The position numbers and the translations under genes were made by a program. The notes below the pieces were generated by a model. It searched no databases. It was not told the origin of the DNA and was given only the letters and a program-made list of their open reading frames with translations. DNA of 64,000 nucleotides from Acidobacterium sp. S8 (GTDB lineage: Bacteria; Acidobacteriota; Terriglobia; Terriglobales; Acidobacteriaceae): contig NZ_LMUM01000027.1 in NCBI RefSeq assembly GCF_009765985.1, positions 268,435-332,434 on the forward strand. The letters run 5' to 3'. This document shows, piece by piece, positions 25,068 to 33,668 of the stretch. How positions within the stretch are numbered: position 1 is the stretch's first letter; each line of letters starts with the position of its first letter.

Positions 25068-26030
25068 ATGTCCGTGTCCCGTCGTGAATTTGTGCTGGGT
25101 ATGGCAGCCGCAGGTATGACTGCGAGCTTGCCATCGTTTGCAGCAGACAGCAGCTGCCCCTTTCGGTTGTCGGTGATCAACGACGAGTTGACGCAGGATT
25201 TCGACCGCGCCTGCCAGATCGCTTCTCAGGACTTCGGCCTGAGCTGGATCGAGCTTCGTGCCATGTGGAACAAGAACGTTACCGAGCTCGATGCGAACCA
25301 GATTGTTGAAGCACAGAAAATTCTTGCGAAATACAAGCTCCGCGTTACGGATATCGCCAGCCCGCTCTTCAAGGTCGATTGGCCCGGAGCGCCGCTCTCC
25401 AAGCACAGTCCCAGTCGCGATCAATTCCACGCCGATTTCGACTTCAAGCAGCAAGACACGCTGCTCGACCACTGCATCGAGCTCGCCAAAAGCTTTAACA
25501 CCGACCGCGTCCGCTGCTTCGACTTCTGGCGGCTCGACGATCCCAAGCCTTACCGTGCGGCAATGAATGCAAAACTGCGCGAAGCGGCAGATAAATGCGC
25601 GAAAAGTGGCGTAATTCTGCTCCTGGAGAACGAAATGGCCTGCAATACCGGCACCGGAGAAGAGGCAGTCGAAGTCCTGAAGGCAATTCCCAACAAAAAC
25701 TTCATGCTCAACTGGGACCCAGGGAATGCTGGAACCTTCCCCGGCAACGTTCCCTATCCTGACGCCTACAACAAGCTGCCGAAAGACCGCATCGGCCACT
25801 GCCACTGCAAAGACGTAAAACGTCAGGCCGACGGCAAATTCGAATGGGAGCCCGTAGGTGGAGGCATTATCGATTGGGTGGGCCAGTTCAAGGCTCTAAA
25901 ACGCGACGGCTACCACTACGCCGTAAGCCTTGAAACCCACTGGCGTGGCGCCGGAACTCCAGAGGCATCGACCCGCATCAGCATGCAGGGCCTGAAAGAC
26001 TCACTCAAAAAAGCCGGAATCAGCTGCTGA
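25068..26030 (+). CDS. Tat-exported sugar phosphate isomerase/epimerase-like TIM barrel
   Basis: A 320-aa xylose-isomerase-like (AP endonuclease 2 superfamily) protein. It starts MSVSRREFVLGMAAAGM, a twin-arginine leader, with GGAGG upstream. Barrel signatures are ELRAMWNKNV, the metal-site ILLLENEMACNTG (Glu), FMLNWDPGNAG (Asp), HCHCKDV (His/Asp) and YAVSLETHW (Glu). Family members epimerise or dehydrate free sugars; the exact substrate is not predictable. It follows the receptor gene after a repeat cluster and may act on imported sugars in the periplasm. Confidence 0.85.
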   Translation: MSVSRREFVLGMAAAGMTASLPSFAADSSCPFRLSVINDELTQDFDRACQIASQDFGLSWIELRAMWNKNVTELDANQIVEAQKILAKYKLRVTDIASPLFKVDWPGAPLSKHSPSRDQFHADFDFKQQDTLLDHCIELAKSFNTDRVRCFDFWRLDDPKPYRAAMNAKLREAADKCAKSGVILLLENEMACNTGTGEEAVEVLKAIPNKNFMLNWDPGNAGTFPGNVPYPDAYNKLPKDRIGHCHCKDVKRQADGKFEWEPVGGGIIDWVGQFKALKRDGYHYAVSLETHWRGAGTPEASTRISMQGLKDSLKKAGISC

Positions 26031-26070
26031 TTCATGGATTCGTCAGGCACGAGGGAGCCATCCCCGTGGC

Positions 26071-26219
26071 GTCATTCTGAGGAGAGAAGCGACGAAGAAT
26101 CCAGAGAATATTTCGTGTGCTGTGGCTGGTTAAGGTTTCTCATGAGAAACCTTGGCGTCACGACAGCCGCCCGCTATCTGTGGATTCTTCCCCTTCACTG
26201 CGTTCAGGGTCAGAATGAC
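26071..26219. repeat. Family C MITE-like inverted repeat, long copy
   Basis: A 149-bp element bounded by GTCATTCTGA and TCAGAATGAC, with inner inverted arms GAAGAATCCA (26094-26103) and TGGATTCTTC (26181-26190). A perfect 22-bp palindrome occupies 26132-26153 near the centre. It fills most of the gap between the isomerase and pntB stops, so it could also act as a bidirectional transcript end. A 77-bp relative is at 55552-55628. Confidence 0.8.
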
Positions 26220-26229
26220 GGATTGTGCG

Positions 26230-27609
26230 CTAAGATCCCGCTGCAACCGCATTCAGCTCTTTCACAATGCTTGATACAAAAGCCTTGGCATCGCCAAACA
26301 GCATCAGGGTTTTATCCATGTAGTACAGATCGTTATCGATTCCGGCAAAGCCCGGACTCATGCTTCGTTTGATCACCATCACCGTCTGCGCTTCATAGAC
26401 ATTCAGGATAGGCATACCGGCGATGGGACTGTTTGCCGTAAACCGCGCCGCAGGATTCACCACGTCGTTCGCGCCGATCACCAGCACTACATCTGTTCGC
26501 GGAAACTCTGGATTGATCTCGTCCATCTCAATCAACCGGTCGTAGGGAACGTCAGCCTCCGCCAGCAATACATTCATATGTCCTGGCATGCGTCCCGCAA
26601 CTGGATGTATGGCAAAGCTCACTTCGATGCCGCGCTTGGTGAGAATATCGTGCAGTTCCCGAAGCTTGTGCTGCGCCTGCGCAACAGCCATCCCGTAGCC
26701 GGGTACGATGACGACCTTGCGCGCCGCATCCAGAATCTCCGCAGCCTCTTCGGCAGAAGCTGAGCGAACAGGCCGCTCCGTCGTCTTCGTTACCGCTGTC
26801 TGAATCGTTCCAAACGCGCCGAAGAGTACGTTGCTGAACGAGCGATTCATCGCCCGGCACATGATCACGGCAAGAATAAATCCGGAGGAACCATCCAGTG
26901 CTCCGGCAACGATCAGAAGCTTGTTATCGAACGCAAACCCCATCGCGCTGGCCGAAAGTCCTGCATAAGAATTAAGCAGCGCAATCACCGTCGGCATATC
27001 TGCGCCGCCGATGGGAATAATCAGCAACACACCAAAGGCTAGTGACAGCACCGCAAAGATCGGAAAGAGCCAGGTACGCTCTGGTGAAAGAATGAGCATC
27101 ACGCCTATCACGACAGCGGCAAGAAGGATCCCAAGGTTTACAAAATTCTGTCCGCGAAAAGTGATGGGACGCTGCGGCAACGTCTCCTGCAGTTTGCCGA
27201 AGGCCATCATGCTGGCTGTAAATGTCAGGAATCCGAGCAGCATCTCGACGATCAGCGCGATCATGACGACGCCGTGCGGCTTCTGCCGGTAATATTCGGC
27301 TGCGCCGATCAGTGCTGCCGCCAGCGCGCCGCAAGCATGCGAAAAAGCGGTCCGCTGCGGCACCGCCGTCATCGGCATGTAATACGCGATAGGAACGCCG
27401 ATCGCCGCGCCAATGAAGAACGCGATGAATATCCATTGATAGTTGACAACCTCGGCCCGCAGCAGTGTTCCCACAACTGCCAGCAGCATGCCGATTTCCC
27501 CAACGAACACGCCCCGGCGCGCAGTCGTGGGAGAACTCATCCACTTGATTGCAAGAATGAAGCTGGCCGAAGCCAAAAGATAAAGGACAGGGAAGATGCT
27601 CTCCATCAT
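26230..27609 (-). CDS. pntB: NAD(P) transhydrogenase subunit beta
   Basis: Membrane and NADP(H)-binding subunit of proton-translocating transhydrogenase, 459 aa. The N-terminal half has about eight membrane helices. The C-terminal domain III holds the NADP fold (VIVPGYGMAVAQAQHKLRE), AIHPVAGRMPGHMNVLLAEA, DVVLVIGANDVVNPAA and the end KRSMSPGFAGIDNDLYY. The ATGATGG start overlaps the pntA2 stop, so all three subunits are coupled. Confidence 0.95.
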   Translation of the reverse strand: MMESIFPVLYLLASASFILAIKWMSSPTTARRGVFVGEIGMLLAVVGTLLRAEVVNYQWIFIAFFIGAAIGVPIAYYMPMTAVPQRTAFSHACGALAAALIGAAEYYRQKPHGVVMIALIVEMLLGFLTFTASMMAFGKLQETLPQRPITFRGQNFVNLGILLAAVVIGVMLILSPERTWLFPIFAVLSLAFGVLLIIPIGGADMPTVIALLNSYAGLSASAMGFAFDNKLLIVAGALDGSSGFILAVIMCRAMNRSFSNVLFGAFGTIQTAVTKTTERPVRSASAEEAAEILDAARKVVIVPGYGMAVAQAQHKLRELHDILTKRGIEVSFAIHPVAGRMPGHMNVLLAEADVPYDRLIEMDEINPEFPRTDVVLVIGANDVVNPAARFTANSPIAGMPILNVYEAQTVMVIKRSMSPGFAGIDNDLYYMDKTLMLFGDAKAFVSSIVKELNAVAAGS

Positions 27610-27902
27610 TTCTTTTCAGCCCCCCGCTTCTTGAACATCTTCAGCATGCGGTCGGTGATGAGATAGCCGCTGACCACGTTAATCGTCGAGAGCACCACCG
27701 CTGTGAATCCAAGCACTCGCGTGAGCATCGAAGCATCTTTCGATCCGGTTATAAGAATCGCGCCAACGACCGCAATCGCTGAGATCGCGTTGGTTAACGA
27801 CATGAGCGGGGTATGCAGCAAAGGCGAGACGCGCCGTATCAACTCGAAGCCGAGGAACGCCGCCAGCATGAACACCCACAGAGCAACTTCATATGAACTC
27901 AT
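27606..27902 (-). CDS. pntAB: NAD(P) transhydrogenase subunit alpha, membrane part (PntA2)
   Basis: A 98-aa subunit with three to four membrane helices (YEVALWVFMLAAFLGFELI, TNAISAIAVVGAILI, TAVVLSTINVVSGYLI), corresponding to the C-terminal part of E. coli PntA. It overlaps both neighbours by 4 bp. A three-gene split is known in Rhodospirillum and many other bacteria. Confidence 0.93.
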   Translation of the reverse strand: MSSYEVALWVFMLAAFLGFELIRRVSPLLHTPLMSLTNAISAIAVVGAILITGSKDASMLTRVLGFTAVVLSTINVVSGYLITDRMLKMFKKRGAEKK

Positions 27903-29080
27903 GTCTTCACCTCGCCCGTAAGTTGCGACGCGCCCAGCAGTTCAACAACTTTCGGATGCACGATCTTTCCCGCATGTGTGACCAGGGATTCGCGAATGAT
28001 TTCATCCTCAAGATTCAGCGAAATATTGCCGTCGCGCAGCAGCAGCTTTACCACCGCCGTGATATTAGTCGAGAGCATCTGGCTGGCATGATAAGCAACG
28101 GTGGAAGGGATATTCAGCGGGCCGAGAATGCTGACGCCATTATGATCTACGGTTTCGCCGGGCCTGGTGAGTTCGCAATTGCCGCCGCGTTCAGCAGCAA
28201 TATCCACGATCACTGAGCCTGCCGGCATAGCCTCAACCATCTCCGCCGTAATAAGAATCGGAGACTTGCGCCCTGGTACTGCCGCCGTGGTGATGACGAC
28301 ATCCTGCTCCCTCAGCACGTCGGTCAGCAATTCGCGCTGTCGCCGATAGAAATCCTCATCCATCGCCTTGGCATAGCCGCCCTTGTCTTCCGAGGACTTC
28401 GCATCCACGTCGAGCATCACGAATTTGGCGCCGACGCTCTCCACCTGCTCCTTGACCGCAGGACGCACATCGTACGCGCAAACCACCGCACCCAACCGCC
28501 GCGCCGTGGAAATGGCCTGCAGTCCGGCCACACCCACGCCCAGAACAAAGACCTTCGCCGGAGTAATCGTTCCGGCTGCCGTCATCAGCAACGGAAACAT
28601 CTTCGGCAATTGCATCGCGCCAATCAGCACGGCGCGATATCCTGCGATGGTTGCCATCGCAGAAAGAGCGTCCATGCTTTGCGCACGTGTAATGCGGGGA
28701 ATCAGCTCCAGCGCCAGCATCGAAACACCTGCAGATGCCAGCTGCGAGGCTTCCTGCAGCGCCGTCAACGGCTCACCAAAGCCAATCAGCGTCTGTCCCG
28801 GTCTCAGAAGTGGAAGGTCGGCACGACCAGCGTCGGGGTTCGCCCCCAGGCAGCGCACCTGGGCGATGATATCGGCCTCGCGGAACACATCTTCGCGGCT
28901 TCCGATACGTGCCCCGCGCGCGATGTACATCTCATCTGGAAAGCCGGCTGGCACGCCCGCCGACTGCTCAATCACAACCTCAAGTCCAGCTTTCTTCAGC
29001 GCCTCGCACTGGCGGGGAACAAGGGCAACGCGCCGCTCCTGAGGATAGGTCTCACAAAGAGCTCCAAGGGTCCCGGGCAT
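27899..29080 (-). CDS. pntAA: NAD(P) transhydrogenase subunit alpha, NAD-binding part (PntA1)
   Basis: The NAD(H)-binding domain I subunit, 393 aa. ATG 29080 is chosen because GGAGG lies 4 nt upstream, while the longer frame needs a TTG at 29107. Features are YPQERRVALVPRQCEALKKAG at the alanine dehydrogenase-like N-terminus, AMDALSAMATIAGYRA, the Rossmann VFVLGVGVAGLQAISTARRLGA and TTAAVPGRKSPILIT. The enzyme couples proton flow to NADPH formation. Confidence 0.95.
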   Translation of the reverse strand: MPGTLGALCETYPQERRVALVPRQCEALKKAGLEVVIEQSAGVPAGFPDEMYIARGARIGSREDVFREADIIAQVRCLGANPDAGRADLPLLRPGQTLIGFGEPLTALQEASQLASAGVSMLALELIPRITRAQSMDALSAMATIAGYRAVLIGAMQLPKMFPLLMTAAGTITPAKVFVLGVGVAGLQAISTARRLGAVVCAYDVRPAVKEQVESVGAKFVMLDVDAKSSEDKGGYAKAMDEDFYRRQRELLTDVLREQDVVITTAAVPGRKSPILITAEMVEAMPAGSVIVDIAAERGGNCELTRPGETVDHNGVSILGPLNIPSTVAYHASQMLSTNITAVVKLLLRDGNISLNLEDEIIRESLVTHAGKIVHPKVVELLGASQLTGEVKT

Positions 29081-29098
29081 CCAACCTCCGGCAGCCAA

Positions 29099-29126
29099 AG
29101 TATTCAAGATGCCCTACAATTGGCAA
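29099..29126 (-). promoter_or_regulatory. Candidate pnt operon promoter
   Basis: On the - strand, TTGCCA (29121-29126), a 16-bp spacer and AATACT (29099-29104). Transcription would begin near 29092, leaving a leader of about 12 nt that still includes the GGAGG before ATG 29080. Confidence 0.4.
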
Positions 29127-29236
29127 GCTTTTCTTATCACTCAGCTGCATTTTCCACGAAAGGCCGCACTAGCATCCATAGAAATAGACGAATGTAAAGG
29201 CTCATGAAGTTGCGTCCTTGAATGAAGGGGGCCGAA

Positions 29237-29875
29237 ATGTTTCGGGACAGAAGGGAAGCCGGCCAACTCCTCGCCATGAAATTATCCCGGTATGCCGACC
29301 GTAACGACGCCGTCGTCCTCGGGCTGCCCCGAGGCGGCGTTCCGGTAGCTTATGAGATCGCCAAGGCCCTGAATCTTCCGCTGGATGTCCTGCTCGTGCG
29401 CAAGTTGGGAGCGCCCGCTCAGCCCGAACTCGCTATGGGTGCTATCGCCGGAAACGGAGTCAAAATTCTCGACTACGCATTGGTGCGCGAACTCGGCATC
29501 AGCGAAGGCGAGCTATCCGCTGCGATCCAAAGAGAAGAAGGCGAACTTCACCGCTGCGAATCCATTTACAGGAAAACAGGATCACCCTCGAGTCTGGCAA
29601 GCGCTTACGTGATTTTGGTCGACGATGGAATTGCCACAGGTTCCAGTATGCTCGTCGCCATCCAGGTTGTGCGGGCACGAAATCCTGCCAGAGTCATCGT
29701 AGCAGTCCCTGTGGCGCCGTCGGCAGCGCGACAGCAGATCGAGGCACACGCAGATGAATTTGTCTGCCTGCGTCTTTCCGAGCATTTTCCTGCTGTCAGT
29801 TCTTTTTATCGCGATTTTTCGCAGATCGGTGAAGATGCTGTACGCGAACTGCTGGCGCGTTCGAAGAACGCCTGA
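29237..29875 (+). CDS. Phosphoribosyltransferase-family protein
   Basis: Type I PRTase-fold protein of 212 aa. ATG 29237 has AGGGGG upstream at good spacing, unlike ATG 29222. The N-terminal FRDRREAGQLLAMKL and LGLPRGGVPVAYEIAKAL, then the PRPP loop VILVDDGIATGSSM (~130-143), match the uncharacterised PRTase family often found beside dienelactone hydrolase or stress genes in bacteria. Substrate base is unknown. It is divergent from the pnt operon. Confidence 0.85.
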   Translation: MFRDRREAGQLLAMKLSRYADRNDAVVLGLPRGGVPVAYEIAKALNLPLDVLLVRKLGAPAQPELAMGAIAGNGVKILDYALVRELGISEGELSAAIQREEGELHRCESIYRKTGSPSSLASAYVILVDDGIATGSSMLVAIQVVRARNPARVIVAVPVAPSAARQQIEAHADEFVCLRLSEHFPAVSSFYRDFSQIGEDAVRELLARSKNA

Positions 29876-29897
29876 TCTTCAAGCGTTCGAAAAATCG

Positions 29898-30113
29898 TCA
29901 GCTATGGGTTAGACCGGGCATCACGTTCGGGGCTACAAAACAGGCTGGATATCTGTCCAGAAATTCAAGAATTTGTTCGACCAGAGAAACGTTTTCACCC
30001 TCTCTACAACCGTTTGTGACTCGATCTTCTTGCAACTCTGCGAAATCCTGGGAAGTAGGCTGTTCGGAATTCTCCGAATGGCTTGCCTGAGTAAGATCCT
30101 TGCTACGCGACAT
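29898..30113 (-). CDS. Small hypothetical protein (71 aa)
   Basis: Unrecognised. The support is a strong ribosome site, GGAGGAGAA directly before ATG 30113, and an uninterrupted frame. The protein is polar (MSRSKDLTQASHSENSEQ at the start) with a short amphipathic helix (VSLVEQILEFLDRYP) near residue 50. No membrane segment. It converges on the phosphoribosyltransferase gene, 22 bp from its stop. Confidence 0.5.
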   Translation of the reverse strand: MSRSKDLTQASHSENSEQPTSQDFAELQEDRVTNGCREGENVSLVEQILEFLDRYPACFVAPNVMPGLTHS

Positions 30114-30317
30114 TTCTCCTCCGATCAACATATTCAAGTTGGGATGAAAAGCCGAGAAATCCTATCGGATTCCAGGAGCATTTAACATACTCCGTCGTGC
30201 CAGCGTCTGAGCAGGCGCCCGAGGCACCGCCGGATGCGAATTTTGCAGTTACAACTTTATGGTGACGGAAGTAATACCACCGTTACATAGGATTCGTAAA
30301 GAAAATACCAGGCGCTC

Positions 30318-32807
30318 TCAGGTTCCGCCATAGAGTTGGAATGTTGCCCAATATAGGGGCTTACGAAAGACACCTTGGGAGTGCAGCATTGCGAGTTTGG
30401 CATCGCGCAATGCAATGTCCGGCGAGCGTCCTGCAGCCAACTCGCTATACATTCTGTCCATGAGTTGGGGAGCCGCGGCGTCGCTGACCTGCCACAAGGA
30501 ACCCACTACATAATGGGCGCCGGCTCGGAGGAATGCCCACGAAAGGCCAACCAGACCCTCGCCACCGTAGACACGTGATCCCGAGCCATAGCAGGCCGAA
30601 ATGGTCACCATGTCTGCGTGAAGAGGGTGCCGGATCACGTCGCGCGCATAGAGCTTAAAAGCATCAGGATTCGATGGCGTGCGCGTCAGCACAATTGCCG
30701 AATCGAGCGGGCTGGCGCTGCTGCTCGTACCGTGCGCAACAAAATGAATATAGGAAAACTGCCCGGGATCGCTGCCGGCGTAGATCGACGGAAGCGCCTG
30801 CTTTTGGGTAAAAACGTCTTCCTCCGCGGTTTGAAAATGTCGAGCCACGTCGCTTACTTCTGCCTGAGCATTAGGCAGGTCCGGGAATTTCTCGTCCGGT
30901 GAAACAGGGTTCCCGATCAGCAATAGCTTCTTCGCTGTTTTCTGGCGGCTCTCCGGATGAAACGCCGCAAGAAGCTTCATTGAGCTGGCATCGGTAATGG
31001 TCGCATCTTCAAGCCAGTAGTGAATGCCGCCGCCTGGTGCGAGCAATGTCTCAAAATTCAGAGTCGTCAGGCTTCCGTCAGGGATGATGTAAACCGTAGA
31101 GTCTTTTGGAATGAATGAAGCTGCAGGCTCTACCAGAATCCGGTAAAGCGCCATTCCATCTGTGTAAGAACTGGCCAACGTGTCGCGGGAATCGAGAATG
31201 GCGCGCTGGTAGTTTTCGACATGCTTATTGATTTCAGCCTGAGGCGGCAGCTTAAAGAAACGCGTACCTGCAGGAGTAACTACCCAAAGGTATGACTCCT
31301 CAGACGCCAGGTTATAGACCAGAATCGTGCCATGCAGCCTGCGAGCAATCGCAGGGGCATCCAGTTTCTTTAGTGCCGCAGCCTTGAAATTCGGAGAAGC
31401 GACGCCAAGCCCTTCCTCAAGTGTCCGCGCCCGTCCAAGATCGAGCCATTGAAGCGCTTCATCGGTTCGTTTCTGATTTATGAGGAAGCGAATGAAGTCG
31501 TCATAAAGCTGGTTTGCATTTGTTGAGAACGGCAGTTTCGACTCTTCCTGCTTGATAGTTTCTCTCTGAGTCTCAAACGTCGTTATAGATTGGCGGTACC
31601 ACTTATCTGCAGCTGCTGGCCGATTGGTTACCGCGTAAACATTTGCGAGCGAGCCTTCCACCTGCCAGCGTTGTGATGGCTGTAACGTAGTGATAGCTGC
31701 TAAATTTCTGAAATTATCTAATGCTTTATCTGCCTCATTTTTGCGAAAAAAAATAAGACCCTGAAGGAACAGCGCATCAATTTCATCAGTCTTCCTCTCG
31801 GAGGACTGAGCAAGTGTAAGCGCTTCTTGCCCGTGTTGAATTGCCGCATCTAGCTTTCCAATTTGCAGATAGAGAAAACCAAGAGCTAAATGTGCTTCTA
31901 TTGTTTCGTCCAGATAGCGATTAGTATCAGCAATCTGCAATGCGCGCTTATAACAGTCTTCCGCCTGGCTGTATTCGTCCAAACGGTATAGAGACAAGCC
32001 TGCATTATTGAGCCATTCGACTTCATCATTTGGTGATCCGAGGACCTCAGCTTCTCGTTGTGCCTCTCGAAAGCGATTCAATGCTTCTTCAAAATCACCT
32101 AAAGCATAGTCCGCATAAGCGATATTGCCTTGAGATTTTTCCTGGATGAGCCGCTCGCCAATCAATCGAGCTTCGTCCGCTGCTAATTTTGACCACTCGA
32201 GTGCTTCGTCAAAGTGTTCTTGCTGTAATGCAATAACCCCCAGATTGAGAAGGGCAGAGGTTTGCATATGACGATCTGTTTGCTGTCGTGCAAGATCGAG
32301 CGATCTGCGGAACATTTCGCTTGCAAGGGGGAGATCGTTTTGTTCAACGGCAACCACCCCTCGTGTTCTAAATAGCTCGGCAGCTAATGAAGAATGCTGC
32401 TCATCCGAGATTTTTTGGGCGTCCTTTAGCTCCTGATTGGCAAGGGTTGTTTGTCCCAATCGTGCATACGCCACCGCCCGAATCGTCGATCTTTGAATGG
32501 CAATGTCCGTGTTAGCTAAGTTTGGCTGGAGATTGCTTGAAAGAAGGGAAAGTGCTTTAGCGTTAAGCCCTTGAAGGAGATTAAGATTTGCTTCGAGCAG
32601 GCGAAACTTCCAATCCCAGGGTTGCGGCTGCTCAGGATGGGATTGAAGGAATGCCTGCAGTCGTTCTTGCGCCCCGGCCAAATTTCCGCGGGTGAGCTGA
32701 TTTTGAATATCTGTGTAGGCTGCCTGGGGACTTGAATATCGCCGTGCGTGGCAGCCTAATACAGTAGTCAAAATAAAGAGAAAAACTATTATGGATAAGT
32801 TTTTCCA
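30318..32807 (-). CDS. Exported TPR-CHAT protease (start uncertain)
   Basis: A caspase-like protein of about 830 aa. The N-terminal hydrophobic stretch SIIVFLFILTTVLGC carries a lipobox (LGC), so a lipoprotein is predicted. About ten TPR units follow (WLNNAGLSLYRLDEYSQAE, AIQHGQEALTLAQ). The C-terminal CHAT domain has the His of IHFVAHGTSS (codon 30732-30734) and the Cys of ISACYGSGS (codon 30591-30593), then the family block GEGLVGLSWAFLRAGA, VVGSLWQVSD and YWATFQLYG. The catalytic dyad is intact. The frame is open to ATG 33011, but no ATG/GTG/TTG lies just before the signal segment; the given end marks where that segment begins. Last gene of the sigma/anti-sigma island. Confidence 0.85.
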   Translation of the reverse strand, partial: WKNLSIIVFLFILTTVLGCHARRYSSPQAAYTDIQNQLTRGNLAGAQERLQAFLQSHPEQPQPWDWKFRLLEANLNLLQGLNAKALSLLSSNLQPNLANTDIAIQRSTIRAVAYARLGQTTLANQELKDAQKISDEQHSSLAAELFRTRGVVAVEQNDLPLASEMFRRSLDLARQQTDRHMQTSALLNLGVIALQQEHFDEALEWSKLAADEARLIGERLIQEKSQGNIAYADYALGDFEEALNRFREAQREAEVLGSPNDEVEWLNNAGLSLYRLDEYSQAEDCYKRALQIADTNRYLDETIEAHLALGFLYLQIGKLDAAIQHGQEALTLAQSSERKTDEIDALFLQGLIFFRKNEADKALDNFRNLAAITTLQPSQRWQVEGSLANVYAVTNRPAAADKWYRQSITTFETQRETIKQEESKLPFSTNANQLYDDFIRFLINQKRTDEALQWLDLGRARTLEEGLGVASPNFKAAALKKLDAPAIARRLHGTILVYNLASEESYLWVVTPAGTRFFKLPPQAEINKHVENYQRAILDSRDTLASSYTDGMALYRILVEPAASFIPKDSTVYIIPDGSLTTLNFETLLAPGGGIHYWLEDATITDASSMKLLAAFHPESRQKTAKKLLLIGNPVSPDEKFPDLPNAQAEVSDVARHFQTAEEDVFTQKQALPSIYAGSDPGQFSYIHFVAHGTSSSASPLDSAIVLTRTPSNPDAFKLYARDVIRHPLHADMVTISACYGSGSRVYGGEGLVGLSWAFLRAGAHYVVGSLWQVSDAAAPQLMDRMYSELAAGRSPDIALRDAKLAMLHSQGVFRKPLYWATFQLYGGT

Positions 32808-33631
32808 TTGGATCGAGCAGTAGCCGCCGAGATAGCTCCACCCACGGGAGAGCCAAGCTTTACTCGAATCATCGAAAGTGAATAGGTTCCCCCCTGCACG
32901 ATGACTTCGCCGAAGAAGATCCTTCCAAAGTCGCGTACATAAATGGAGTGCGCAAACACTTTGCCGGGAAAGTTCTTCGGTACTCCTTCGAAGCCGTCGA
33001 CGATTGAGCATACGATGCCGTCATTAGTATTGCTTTTCTCACCGGATTCGAGCCAGTGGAAGTGATGTCTTACCCAGTCCGGGGTCTCCTCTTTGCCACC
33101 GCCGGCCTCTTGGTACTGCCTTTCGACATGCTTCCGCAGGCTTTTCTGCTCATCCCAGGGCTTTCCTGGATATCCGGTTGGCGCGGCTTCAAAGCCTTCA
33201 AAAAGGTCATAATTGAGAATTGGCGTTATCGGGATGCCACTGATACGCAGATCAACAAACTGCGAGCCGGTTAGATAAATCTTTGGCGTATGGCCTTCAT
33301 GTGGGTGCTCCACAGAAAGCTGAGCGACAATGCGCTTCGCTGTGATAATTTCCCGGATGTTGAGGTCATCGATCGCGGCTGTCACCTCCGTGATCCAGGG
33401 GCCGGTTGTGTCCTGCTTTTTTCCCGATACAGTGGTGCTGGTATTGGAATAGTTGACCGTGTTCTTCCACTTGCGGCCCTTATGTTCTCTTTCAATGACC
33501 CCTCCTACCAGCGGGAGCGAAACTGAAGATTGGGAGGGAACAAAGCCTGTAAAAGGACGGGTGATGTAGCCGCCGATAGCGCTGGCGTCGGCGTGGTAAT
33601 AATGAGTCCTCTCAATCGTATTTTCTGCCAT
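32789..33631 (-). CDS. Conserved-looking protein of unknown function in the CHAT island (280 aa)
   Basis: Not recognised to a named family. ATG 33631 has GGAG 6 nt upstream. No signal peptide or membrane segment, so it is probably cytoplasmic. The sequence is mixed alpha/beta with regular beta-rich parts: ASAIGGYITRPFTGFVPSQ near the N-terminus, PWITEVTAAIDDLNIREI, IYLTGSQFVDLRISGIPI at ~120-137 and VRDFGRIFFGEVIVQGGTY near the end. It lies 37 bp after the anti-sigma gene, and its 3' end overlaps the start region of the TPR-CHAT gene. Possible effector, sensor or substrate of the protease; function unknown. Confidence 0.8.
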   Translation of the reverse strand: MAENTIERTHYYHADASAIGGYITRPFTGFVPSQSSVSLPLVGGVIEREHKGRKWKNTVNYSNTSTTVSGKKQDTTGPWITEVTAAIDDLNIREIITAKRIVAQLSVEHPHEGHTPKIYLTGSQFVDLRISGIPITPILNYDLFEGFEAAPTGYPGKPWDEQKSLRKHVERQYQEAGGGKEETPDWVRHHFHWLESGEKSNTNDGIVCSIVDGFEGVPKNFPGKVFAHSIYVRDFGRIFFGEVIVQGGTYSLSMIRVKLGSPVGGAISAATARSNGKTYP

Positions 33632-33668
33632 GAAATCTCCGTTATGGGGCATGTTTGTGGATGAAAAG

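Noticed and set aside
26034-26372. 112-codon frame after the sugar isomerase
   Set aside because: It is made of the family C repeat and antisense pntB sequence.
32808-33011. ATG 33011 as the TPR-CHAT start
   Set aside because: It would overlap the upstream gene by more than 200 bp in another frame, and the extra residues are Arg-rich shadow sequence ahead of the signal peptide.
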